Shown here one piece after another: positions 29,888 through 40,600 of a stretch of 64,000 nucleotides of DNA. Where the stretch lies: the NCBI GenBank assembly GCA_030248135.1, contig JASANC010005786.1, positions 30,001 to 94,000 of the forward strand, given 5' to 3'. The notes below the pieces were generated by a model. It was given only the letters and a program-made list of their open reading frames with translations, did not search any database and was not told the DNA's origin. This DNA is from Theristus sp. LFF4_11 (lineage: Eukaryota > Nematoda > Chromadorea > Monhysterida > Xyalidae). Within the stretch, counting starts at the first letter, position 1. Every line of letters starts with the position of its first letter. The position numbers and the translations under genes were made by a program.

Positions 29888-32800
29888 GCAAGTGTTGTGG
29901 CGCTCTCGGGGGTCGGGGACTGTGGGAAAAAATTATCAGAAAAACATGTGGGACTCAGCTTTCCGCGTGACCAGTTCTCCGCTTCCCTCCAGTTCTCCAA
30001 CAGCCGTTCGTCTTGTTGGTCACCCTTTCGTTCTCATCTCGCTCAACAAAAGAAACAAAGACAAAGGAGTTGTGATTTTTCCTAATTGTTTGTGCAAGGG
30101 GCAACGATTAACAAAACGAACAGAACAGCAATTAATTCAAAAAAACGCGTCAAACGTGACGATTCAGAACGATTTTAATCAATCATTCAAAATTCGTGCG
30201 CTCCTTGAACCCTGAACAAAAAAAGCTGCCGTGTTTAATCGGCCGTGTTGCTTCAGGCACCGAAAACAATGAAACAACGATGCTCGCGTGTGCGCTGGTG
30301 CCGTCCAACTTTGTTCGTCTCATATTGTTCTCCTGGACGTATTTCATCATGCTGAATACAATCAGGTGGGCAATGGGATGTGCAGCAAATGGCTGGTTGA
30401 AAAATCATTTAAAAAAATCTTTTTTTAATTTTTGTTTTTAATTCAGGTTTGTATAATTGATTGTAAAAACCAAACGTTTGATTATTGACGATACGATATT
30501 TTGGAACAAAACCTCAAAACTGCAAGAAACCGCTGAACTTTTAAAATCGGTTTTTAATAATGGAGTACGCGTTCTCATAGAAAAAGATACGTATGCGGAG
30601 CGTAACGAGCGCTAGTTATATCTAACATCTGGATTGTTTAAAAACTTTATATCAAACCACAACTGATGACTAAACACTTTGCAGTATCGATCGCCTGATC
30701 CTGGTCATGTATCCGACATGGTGGATGCGTCAGAATCAAAGCTACGCGCACACGGTACTCGGTAAAATAATTTTTTTATCAAACCTATTTGAATTCTATT
30801 TGTTTGGCCACATACATTTAATCTTAGGCTATCATATATGAGCTTAAATCACAGGGTTAGCTATAGTCGTCCTGGATAATTTGTAGTATTTGCTGATTGG
30901 CTGGTGGTTTTGCCTGAATGTCAAGTTCAAAAAAAGAAATTTAATCTTTTTTTTATCGTTTTTTGATTTTTGATGTGCGAGCATTTGTGAGGCAAATGGT
31001 CTTTTGCGGCCGAAGTATAGCGACCTGAAGGATTGCGGCCTGGACAATAGCGGCCGGAACATCGCGGCCTGGACAACCGCGGCCTGGAAGATTGCGGCCC
31101 GGGGCGATTGCGGCCTGGGAGGATTGCGGCCTGGGACAATTGCGGCGCGGGACGATTGCGGCCGAAGTATAGCGGCCTGGACGATAGCGGCCGGTGCATC
31201 GCGGCCTGGACAATAGCGGCCTGGAAGATTGCGGCCCGGAACGATTGTGGCCTGGGAGGATTGCGGCCTGGGAGGATTGCGGCCTGGGGCAATTGCGGCG
31301 CGGGACGATTGCGGCCCACGATGTTTTCATGCTTTGTCACCTTTTCAGGTCAAATTCTAGGGGGCTGCCCCCCAAAAAATTTTTCGAATCTATCTGTATC
31401 TGGGCTCGGCGACAAGGAAAGTTGAGAATGGAATATTTCGATTTTGGGTTCTAAGAAAAAAATTACTAATCAATAAACAAGAAGACAACTTTTTTGGAAA
31501 AAAAATGAAAACTCGTGTGCGAGCATAACAATAGGAATAATGTAACCAGTTGCGTGCGACAAAGACAATGACAAAGCACCAATATTTCGTGGGCCGCAAT
31601 CGTCCCAGGCCGCAATCGTCCCTGGTCGCAATGGTCCCTGGCCGCAATCGTCCCTGGCCGCAATCCTTCAGGCCGCGATCCTTCATGCCGCAATCGTCCT
31701 AGGCCGCGATCCTCCAGGCCGCTATCCTTCAGGCCGCGATGCTTCGGCTTCTATCTAATGGGCCGCAATCGAACGCACACCTTTGTGAATGCGAACAGTT
31801 GGAATTTGAGTTCGAAAATTAATGCGAAATCTTGTTTCTGATTTGGGAGGCACAGAAAAATAAAAAGAATCAGTTTTGCCGTTCCATGTCTGCCAAACTG
31901 GCTCCACAGCCATTTACAAATTTTCAAGGATGAGCAGAGGAGAAATACGATCTGGACAGTGGATCCTGGTCGCCGCCGCCGTTGTCGTTGCAAAACCAAA
32001 AATTCCGCCATCAAAACTGCTGCTTTTTATTTTTCTTTGTCTCCCAAATCAGAAACAAGGTTTTAAATTAATTTCCCAACTCATGGGCCACAATCGTCCC
32101 GCGCCGCAATTGTCCCAGGCCGCAATCGTTCCGGGCCGCAATCTTACAGGCCGCTATTGTCCAGGCCGCGATGCTCCGGCCGCTATTGTCCATGCCGCTA
32201 TACTTCGGCCGCAATCGTCCCGCGCCGCAATTGTCCCAGGCCGCAATCCTCCCAGACCGCAATCCTCCCAGGCCGCAATCGCCCCGGCCCGCAATCTTCC
32301 AGGCCGTGATTGTCCAGGCCGCGATGCTCCGGCTGCTATCGTCCAGGCCGCAATCCTTCAGGCCGCTATACTTCGGCCGCAAAAGACCATTTGCCTCACA
32401 AATGCTCGCACATCAAAAATCAAAAAAACCAAAAAAAAAGATTAAATTTCTTTTTTGAACTTGACATTCAGGCAAAACCACCAGCCAATCAGCTAATACT
32501 ACAAATTATCCAGGACGACTATATATACACTTCTCTGGGTTAGCCCTGGCTAAAAACATCGCCTAAAAATCACAACAACAACAACAACAACGTGACGATC
32601 ACGTGCATCACCAACCAATCAGCCGTTAGCGAACAATTTCGAGTACCCTAGTTTGACCACCGCAGGCATAACGTACGGAGTCGGCCTATCGTTCGGCATC
32701 TACTCGTTCTACGACGTGCTTCGTTCGAGCGAGCGAGCGGTGCACCACATCTGTACAACGGAGATGGCCGTGACGCAGACGACCACGATTCTGTTCGTCG

Positions 32801-33587
32801 TGCTCAGCAATCTGCTCGCTTTTAGCTCGTGTCTGATTTATGTCGTCGTCATCGTCTGCTACGTTCGGCGAAAGTCGCGCGTCTTCTCGGAGACGGTGGC
32901 GAACATCCTGCGCAAGGAGCACCCGTACGTCATGTCGATGGGCATGACGATCGCGTTCACGTTTCTGCTGGTGAATTGTCGTTGTTTTTTAATTTACGTT
33001 TTCCACGTTTTAATGTTTTCTCTAAAAACGCGGATTTGCTCTTTCGGATTATGTAGAGAATAAAATTTTCAATAATGTGGCCCGAAGTGGTAGTGCGTAG
33101 ACTCTGGTCTCTGTGCGTTCGTATGGGCACTCAATAAACAGCGATAACTCGCGATCATTGCCCTGCTCGACGGCGTTCTGTACGCTCCACTGGGTCTAAA
33201 GTATAGGGAATCAGCTGATTTGTTTGGGATTACGGTATGCATGCTTTTTGCGCAGGCATTGCTGTGGAGGCGGAGTTCGGTTTGCACAGAAAACATGCAT
33301 ACCGTAATCCAGCCAATCAGCTGATTCCCCATAATTTAGAGTTCAACCATATAAAAACGCATCCGCAGATCTGTGTGCCGACGTACGTGCTGGCGGTTGT
33401 GTTGCTGCTGTACGGCGAACGCACGCCGACCTCCTTCATCTACGGCGTCACGTGCACGATCAACATGAACATGATCATGAGCGGCGTGGCGTACATGCGA
33501 AAGCACAACGAGCTCGGCCGGGGATTCACGGCGTTGCTGAAACGGAAGACGATGCCGCACAACCTGCAGCTGTGGCATGTCACGTAG
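29617..33587 (+). CDS. seven-transmembrane receptor, nematode serpentine (srsx/srx-like) type
   Basis: Five exons: 29617-29887 (or to 29911), 30257-30365, 30685-30761, 32666-32970 and 33369-33587, giving 326 aa with TAG at 33585. Predicted features in order are a short Ser-rich N-terminus with an NGSS sequon, TM1, TM2, and extracellular sequons NGT and NET. TM3 follows and ends in IDR, in the place of the class A DRY motif. TM4 and TM5 come next, a basic loop (YVRRKSRVFSETVANILRK), TM6, and TM7 with INMNMIMSG. The protein looks like a family-1-type receptor of the kind expanded as chemoreceptors in nematodes; the ligand is unknown. Phases agree at every junction. The N-terminus starts at the first ATG of a strongly coding block. 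Confidence 0.82.
30257..30365 (+). CDS. 7TM receptor exon 2 (ECL1-TM3)
   Basis: Acceptor gcttcag, donor gtgggc. Encodes TENNETTMLACALVPSNFVR and most of TM3 (LILFSWTYFIMLNTI). It leaves in phase 2. Confidence 0.8.
30685..30761 (+). CDS. 7TM receptor exon 3 (IDR motif)
   Basis: 77 bp with acceptor tttgcag and donor gtaaaa. It encodes SIDRLILVMYPTWWMRQNQS then YAHTVL. The IDR at residues 128-130 sits at the cytoplasmic end of TM3. Confidence 0.82.
30862..32523. mobile_element. 1.66-kb Foldback-like element with minisatellite arms
   Basis: Ends TATAGTCGTCCTGGATAATT and its inverse. Each arm runs about 145 bp of unique sequence inward, then 300 bp of tandem ~15-bp units of the form GGCCGCAATCGTCCC (left arm inverse, right arm direct), with a further cluster of the same unit in the centre at 31588-31770. 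Long inverted repeats built from short tandem repeats are the known design of Drosophila FB elements. It fills most of the 1.9-kb third intron of the 7TM receptor gene. Confidence 0.85.
32529..32592 (+). mobile_element. 5'-truncated SINE, (AAC)n tail
   Basis: Reads cttctctgggttagccctgg then ctaaaaacatcgcctaaaaa and (CAA)n. It is identical in plan to the 3' end of the SINE at 25115-25310. It directly adjoins the foldback element. Confidence 0.75.
32666..32970 (+). CDS. 7TM receptor exon 4 (TM4-TM6)
   Basis: 305 bp with acceptor accgcag and donor gtgaat. It contains GITYGVGLSFGIYSFYDVL (TM4), TTTILFVVLSNLLAFSS (TM5), the basic third loop and MGMTIAFTFLLV (TM6). Confidence 0.88.
33191..33348. 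mobile_element. MITE of the AATCAGCTGATT family in the last 7TM intron
   Basis: Inverted arms around tatagggaatcagctgattt and aatcagctgattccccataa, with degenerate outer ends. The right end lies about 20 bp before the exon 5 acceptor. Confidence 0.75.
33369..33587 (+). CDS. 7TM receptor exon 5 (TM6 end, TM7, tail)
   Basis: 219 bp including TAG, with acceptor catccgcag. Starts ICVPTYVLAVVLLLYGERTP; TM7 contains VTCTINMNMIMSG; the tail is short and basic (LKRKTMPHN). Confidence 0.88.
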   Translation: MCVPTYVLAVVLLLYGERTPTSFIYGVTCTINMNMIMSGVAYMRKHNELGRGFTALLKRKTMPHNLQLWHVT

Positions 33588-33864
33588 AGCGACACACGGA
33601 AAATGAAACGAAATGAGAAGCGACGCAAACGTGAACGCTTATTTTTCGACAAACTGTATTTTCTCAATCCGCACTTTCTCAAAAAATGAAACGATTGGTT
33701 TTTGTTTCATGTTACGCTCACCAATTTAAGCGCTTCATTGCGGTTGACACAGCCACAAATTATTATTGTATTGATTATTTCTTTGTTCTCTCATATTATA
33801 AATCGTAAACAAAAAATCTCGAATGCGCAAGGAACAGGCACATCACACAAAACCCAGTTTGGTT

Positions 33865-34406
33865 CAGTACCGTGGGCGAGGGGGGGGGGTGGGGGGGTAC
33901 ACCCCCCCAGAGCACCAGAGACCGTCGGGTGGGGGGGCACCGTGCCACCCCCCCCCTAAAACCGGGCACCCCCCCCCCCCATCGGACCCCCCCTCGAAAA
34001 TTTGGCCGACACCCCCCATGAAATTTTGTCTGGCGGAGACCCCCCCCCAAAATTTTCCGTACACCCTAAAATTTTTTTCGAAAATCATGATTTTTTTTGT
34101 CAATAAAGTCCATAATATAAGCTGAATATGTGATAACTTGACCATCTTCATTGTAATTTCAACGATTTTGCAGCAAAATTTAGCGTTTTTCCTTCAAAAT
34201 TTAAGCGAAAAATTATCATGGGGGGGTGGGGGGGAGGGGGTGGACCCCCCCACAGAAAATTTTGAAAAAATGCACCCCCCATGGGACCCCCATGGGGGGT
34301 CCCACGTTACCATAGGTTGGACCCCCCTCACTTTTTGGTCGGCACCCCCCCCCCCCCCACGGCACCATACCCCCCCTTCGAAAATTGTTTTGGGCCCACG
34401 GTACTG
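33865..34406. mobile_element. 542-bp hAT-like non-autonomous element, G/C-run rich
   Basis: Starts CAGTACCGTGGGC and ends GCCCACGGTACTG. It is flanked by an exact 8-bp direct duplication GTTTGGTT at 33857-33864 and 34407-34414. An 8-bp target duplication with CAG...CTG ends is the hAT pattern. The interior alternates long C and G runs with AAAATTTT-type spacers and encodes nothing. Confidence 0.88.
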
Positions 34407-34414
34407 GTTTGGTT

Positions 34415-35310
34415 GTTTTTCTGAAGTGCCGGTGGCGCGGTGCGGTGTTTTAGACCATCAGTTTTAGACGGTGCGGAATTTAAAACTAGGTTTGAAAAAA
34501 AATGAAAATCCCACTTTTTAATTAAAAAATTAATTTTTTAAAAATTAATTTTAAAAATCCGAAATGCCGGAGGAACATCTAGGGTTCGAAATTTTGTTTA
34601 AAACTTTATTTTAAAAAATTCTTTGAAAAAATCGGGATTTTTAATAAAAAAATAAAAAATAAAAAAATAAAAAGCCGGTCTCCCCAGCTAGGGTTAGGGA
34701 AAAAATCCGATTTTTTTTTAAATTAAAAAAAAATTTTAGTTTTTTTTACAAGTTAGGTTCGTTCGAAGCGTCTCGTCGAGCTGAGTTCATCTAGACCGCA
34801 AAGCTTCATTATGATATGCACCTGCCCCGCATCCGCATTGCTCATTGCTCATGATCCACTGGCGCGCGTGCACACGCTCCGCACTCAACATAAACTCGTT
34901 CAAAACGCAGTTATTTTCATTCTTGCTTTCTTAAAAAGGCTTGGCTTAGGTTAGGATTAGGTTAGGAACCGGTTTTGCTTAAGATTAGGCTTTGGTTTGG
35001 TTTTTAGGTTTAGGTCCGTTTTAGCAATGTCCGAGAACATCCAATTGTGGAGCGTGAGTTAACTGGAGCGTAATATCATAAAACGTGCCAACCCATCTAG
35101 ACTATTTTCAGAACGATCCGGAAAACTATAAGAGCGAAAATCGTGTTTTATTGAAATTATGACCATTTCATAGAGGGAAAGTTGCATTTTCAACAGTAAA
35201 ACAGGACAATTTTCGACGTGTACTTGAATATTGAACCGTTCTTAGTTGTTCCTCTTTAGAAAATTACCAAAATTTGACTGTGTTCAAAAATTCCTGTTTG
35301 CTGTAGCTAA
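34415..35310. other. AT-rich intergenic DNA with degenerate TTAGG-like run
   Basis: Mostly A/T runs. About 34940-35015 contains cttaggttaggattaggtta and related words, a degenerate telomere-like pattern. No gene seen. Confidence 0.5.
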
Positions 35311-35318
35311 GTCGGCAA

Positions 35319-36025
35319 TAGGGTTGTTAAACAAAAATGAAATTTTTTTTTTAAAAAGTGATTAAAAAAAACAAAAATGCCGATTTAAAAAAAAAAAAAA
35401 TTCGAAAAATTTTCCTCTAATATGCTCTGAAAACCTCAATTTTGGCACAATTTTTCGAAAGTTCAACAAAAATTTTCTTTGATTATACCTCGTAAAACCT
35501 TTAGCAGTCGATTTTGGGCCGTTTTACCGACTGATTTTAGGCTTCGACAACATCTGCGATGAAGTTTTTGAGCGTCCCAAAGCTTAGCCTACCATTTCCG
35601 ATGCAGATAAGGTGACGATTCGCCTCGCAGAGCGTCCGATTGTGCTCGCTGCTCCGTTTGCAAGCGCTACGTTGTCTGGTTGCTGCTTCGTGTCGTGTCG
35701 TCGCGACACCATCAGAAGAATTGATCGAATTTCAAGGCGGTATGTTTGTCTTCACTTTAGCATTAGCTTAGCTGGGGACAATTAGTGACGTTTTGGAGGT
35801 CAAAACACAAGAAGAGGCATGGTGACGGTTTGGAAAAGGGGTAATTGAGGTCACCAAAACAAAATCTGCAAAGTTCCGCCATACGGGAGTCATTCGGGAG
35901 GCGCTTGCATATCATATGTGGTTCTTCGGACTCCCTGATTGATTTAGCACAACTTTGATTTTTGAAATTTTAAAAAAAAAAAATTAAAAAAAAAATGACG
36001 ATTTTTGTTTTTTTTAACAACCCTA
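35319..36025. mobile_element. 707-bp hAT-like element with 8-bp target duplication
   Basis: Starts TAGGGTTGTTAAACAAAAA and ends with the inverse (tttttaacaaccctA), flanked by GTCGGCAA at 35311-35318 and 36026-36033. It contains a GC-rich coding-like block (about 35560-35700) within AT-rich sequence. Confidence 0.85.
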
Positions 36026-36033
36026 GTCGGCAA

Positions 36034-36737
36034 CCCCTGTCGACCCGGTCGCCCCCCCCCCCCAAGACACTTACTTTCAGGTTCAACCAGCTATGCTATC
36101 TGCCACATGGCGAGAGCCCACTCTTCAAATCATCGTATCGAAAACACGTACCATGATTTCGCGATCACGTTGCGGACAACTGACAGATGCAAGTTTAACA
36201 TGTTAGTTTAGCTCAGCACGCAAGTTTTAACATGTGGCCATGTTATCGGGTATCTGAAAAACAGTCGTGTGATGTGGTATTAACCAACATCTCCGCTCCA
36301 ATTGTTTAACAATATATCGCACAACTCCATTGTAGACCTATAACATACGCCAATCAACAAGATATCATGTTCATCTCATGGCCTACCGGCTGAAAAACAT
36401 GTTCTAAGTTGCAAGAAAACAATTTCTGAAACGATATTTCAATTCAGTTAAGTCATTTCAACGCTGAAAATTGACTCTAGAAGTCATCCAAATTGAAAAA
36501 CATGGAGTACGTCGGTCAAAATGACCAAATAATGACATTTACCTAAGCACACAAAGAAGTTGGGAAGAAAATTTGGTTTGAACTTTCAAAAAATTATGCC
36601 ATAAATCGAATTTTCAGAGCAAAGTAGAAGAAAAATTTTTCAAATTTTTTTAAGTTTGAAAAAAATCCAAATTTAAAAAAACGAAAAAAAATAAAAAAAT
36701 TTTTTTTTCAAAGCCCCTAACCCTAGGTGTACCCCCC
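36034..36737. other. AT-rich intergenic DNA
   Basis: No gene or complete element recognised between the first hAT-like copy and the isolated terminal repeat at 36738. Confidence 0.5.
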
Positions 36738-37291
36738 GCCCACGGTACTGCCGTAAAACCTTTAGCAGTCGATTTTGGGCCGTTTTACCGACTGATTTTA
36801 GGCTACGACAACATCTGCGATGAAGTTTTTGAGCGTCCCAAAGCTTGGCCTACCATTTCCGATGCAGATAAGGTGACGATTCGCCTCGCAGAGCGTCCGA
36901 TTGTGCTCGCTGCTCCGTTTGCAAGCGCTACGTTGTCTGGTTGCTTGCTGCTTCGTGTCGTGTCGTCGCGACACCATCAGAAGAATTGATCGAATTTCAA
37001 GGCGGTATGTTTGTCTTCACTTTAGCATTAGTTTAGCTGGGGACAATTAGTGACGTTTTGGAGGTCAAAACACAAGAAGAGGCATGGTGACGGTTTGGAA
37101 AAGGGGTAATTGAGGTCACCAAAACAAAATCTGCAAAGTTCCGTCATATGGGAGTCATTCGGGAGGCGCTTGCATATCATATGTGGTTCTTCGGACTCCC
37201 TGATTGATTTAGCACAACTTTGATTTTTGAAATTTTTTTTTAAATTAAAAAAAAACAAAAATGACGATTTTTGTTTTTTTTAACAACCCTA
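36738..37291. mobile_element. truncated second copy of the 35319 element, joined to a CAGTACC-type end
   Basis: 36751-37291 repeats 35489-36025 almost base for base and ends ...AACAACCCTA. Its left part is missing and is replaced by GCCCACGGTACTG (36738-36750), the right end of the other hAT-like family. In this copy the coding-like block has TGG where the first copy has TAG. Confidence 0.8.
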
Positions 37292-37509
37292 TACAGGTTG
37301 CACTGTTGCTGATTTTCTGTGTTTTTGACAAAGTTTGACAACTTGACCAAAAAACGTACCATTTGCAAATGACTGCAAGTAGCATGTCCCTTACCTTGCC
37401 TAAAACACTATGCAGTATGCATTCTTTCGAAGAGGGAAAGGTAAAATCACTAAAGGCGGTCAGAAGAGGATAAGCAGTGTTATTTCAACAACGATAAACG
37501 CAAACAGCA

Positions 37510-37607
37510 ATGTCTCGACCTCCGATGCCAGGCCAGAACAGTAACGCCGCCGTGGGAGGTGTCGCAATGAGAACACCGAGGTCCGTGATGCCAACAACAA
37601 GCAACAG
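37510..37607 (+). CDS. OSBP exon 1
   Basis: Starts [20 protein letters not shown]. 32 codons plus AG, donor gtaatg; it joins exon 2 to make Ser and continues into the PH domain. This N-terminus is Ser/Pro-rich and low complexity, so the start relies on frame and splice fit. Confidence 0.75.
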
Positions 37608-40600
37608 GTAATGTTTGATTTTTTTAAATTCGATTAAACGATAAAATTTATTTGGTGCCTTCTCACGACACTTCAAAAGGTGCATGCATCACGCCCCACT
37701 CCGCAGATCCGGAAACCAGAAGGTCTCAAACTCCGGTGGGTTTGGGGGAAGGGTTGACCAAAATTTTCCTTCAGTTATTTTTATTATACGTCAAAAATCT
37801 AGGCATTTGGAACGTTCTGTGGTTCAAAACAAAAGACAGCATGGCAGCTTGCATTTCCTGGCGCAAAATACAGTTTTTGATGAGCATTTTTTTTTAGAAT
37901 TTCTACATTTTGACTGAAGATTCTAGGACGCAATGTGCATTTTTTGGCCAAAAATCTGATGCAAATGGCACCCATTTGGGAAGATGCCTTACAGTAATGT
38001 TGCACAGTTAGTCACCCTACCCACCCCAAAACGAGCTGATACATGTGCGTTGCGTACACATGTTGTATTACGGCAACGCGCTTTTGGCAGTGTGCAATAT
38101 CATTGTTTTATGTATGATTGTGCAAAAGTAGAAAAAGGATCGAATCCAGATAATCCGTTTTGCTGTGTCCATTTGCAGCAATTGCTCGCATATGGCTGGC
38201 TGGCTGCATAAATGGACGAACTACATACGAGGATATCGACTGCGATGGTTCGAACTTCGTGGAAATCTTCTCAGTTACTATCGGTTGGTGCAGTTTTTTC
38301 ATCAGTACTGTACGGTCATTGCGTGAAGACCGTTCACTTTCATTCGCACGTCACAGTCTCCACTCCACAACCAGACATTGAAACGCGCGCTGTTGCATGC
38401 GTCCAGTCCGGTGTGTTGTCTTTTTTCTGGTTCTGCAACTGTTGTTGTTGTTGTTGTTGTTGTTTGTTGCCCCCTTTTTATTCTTACCCAACGTCCTTGG
38501 GGAAAGGCATTGTCGCAATTTTTTATTGTCCACCACATGGGCTGCGACGTTGGAGCAGTTTTTCTGCTTTTGAAGTGGGCGTTGGGCAAGCTGCGCTGGT
38601 ATGCATGGGCGCGATGTCATTGAGTTCCTCGCCACCGGAACAGCAATCTTGTGAATCAAGAAAGCCGACGTTTATGCTGCCGAACCATTAAGCCCCACGC
38701 AACCCGGGGCAGCCGAGTGGTCACGAGCGGATTCGAACCCGGGCCTTCCGATTGGAAGTCCCAAGTGCTATCCACTCAGCCACTCAGCCGGCTGGTTCTG
38801 CAACTCAATGCGTTTCACGCTTGACGCGGTAATTCAAAACTGTCCAGGTGACTCTGCCTGGTGTGTTTCCAAGGCCGAGCATGCATTAAGATAGCACACA
38901 CGGACACGACACAAATCTGGTAGCCATTTTTAAAGTGTCGTCGTGTCCGTGCGTACGCACAAAAACTAATTGCTAAATCCCCTTTAAAGGAAAAACTGTT
39001 CTAAAATGGCTGTCAGAAGCACTGAAAATACAAGAAATAAATGCTAGTTTGAGAAGAATCTGAGTCTGAAAAGTCAAAATGGCAGGGGTACTTTATTCGG
39101 CAGCCAACACCGGCGCTCCATTGGAATATAAATATAGCCTCTTCACAGAGCGACATATAATATTCAGTAAATCGATTGTGAAAACGCATTTCCGCTTGCG
39201 ATTTTTTGTCTGTCATCCGTAATTTTGAGGTGTCCCTGGATTTCTTTTTTGAATTTGATGTTGAGGCAACCAATTAGCTAATAGTAATACTGCAAATTAT
39301 TCAGGGCGACTATAGGGATGAAAAACCCCTGCGTTAGACTGGGAGTTTTGTCGGCAAGAAATTTCCGCTCAACCGATGAGCGAATCTTTACCTAAGTTTA
39401 TTTTGATTCAAGATAGAATGAGGTGTGCGTGCTGTATCATCAATTATTAACCAGATTTTCAAAATTATTTTTTGACATTGGACTATCGTCGACTCTTGCT
39501 CTCTGTATTGTCGTTAGATCTTTTTTCTCGCGGATTTTTTCAATTTGTCTGTTTCTACCTCTCCCCGCGTGACAGCTTGTTTTAAACAATTGATAAAACC
39601 GTCCATTATTTTTTTCATAGTCTGATGACGTCTGCTCAGGACAATAATCATTCTTATTCATTAGTTTTCAAATCCCTTTTTTTCTCCGTTCCAAGAAAAT
39701 TACTTTTTTGGTGTTTTTTTGCTTTTTTCTGCTGTAAGAACAAGCGCTAAGTCAGCGCGTGATACTTTTCCAATTTTTTTATCTAAAAATTTATAACGCC
39801 TTGTGTAACCGTCGCTTTCTCGCTGATTATTCTTTTTTTTGTTTACGAGCTACGAAAGTAATTTTGCCAGACGTTGACAGAGAAACGTTGCCGATAAAAA
39901 AAACAAGGGAGAATGAAATCGAAATGTGAGGCTGCCCCTGGCTGGGTGTCAGCGAGGAAAAATGCTTCTGATCACTGTAAAAAATGGCTTAGGTCTCTTT
40001 ATTTTCCGTCTTTCTGTGGAACATTGAGAATCTCTTTTTTTACATATCCGGTTTTAAGCGGTTCAAATCTGCCGCGTTCATTGCTTGCTGCAGGCGCGAT
40101 ATGACGAACAACGTACAGGCATTTTGTTGTGCTTCCATAATGCAGTTTTCACTAATTTCCATATTTATACCTTGTTTTCGCCTCGAAATAGCACACGCGT
40201 GGACGACACGACCGCGATTGAATATTTATGCTGTGATAATGAGCGCAACAGGAGTTCTGGCCGTGAAAATGCACGAACATTCTTGTTGATTGAAAAGCAC
40301 CTGATAGCTGTTTATAAATTCATTTGATTTTGCTTACCGTCAGTCAACTAGAGTTGGTAAAAACCGTTTTTATATATGGCATGGAAAAAATGGTTATATT
40401 TACGTTGAACCGTTTTATTTTCCATTTTCCCCAGCACTCAAAGGTGCCCAGAAGTTGGCCCCCTCCAATTAGAAATCAAAAATACATTCGAAATTGGCAT
40501 CTGAAGCTTCAAGAAAAGTAAATCTGATATGTATTTCACAAATCTAGTTTCACACAGCCCCTTTTCAGTTTTGCTACATTAATTTTGCGATATTATCCAC

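Noticed and set aside
29346..30215. 289-codon plus-strand frame
   Set aside because: Overlaps 7TM receptor exon 1 in another frame, is Arg/His-rich as expected of a shadow frame, and matches nothing.
34940..35015. Telomere-like TTAGG repeats
   Set aside because: Too short and degenerate; neither exact TTAGG nor the nematode TTAGGC is tandemly repeated.
38697..38793. Functional tRNA gene on the minus strand
   Set aside because: Boxes A and B are present but T-stem and acceptor stem do not pair; a SINE head is more likely.
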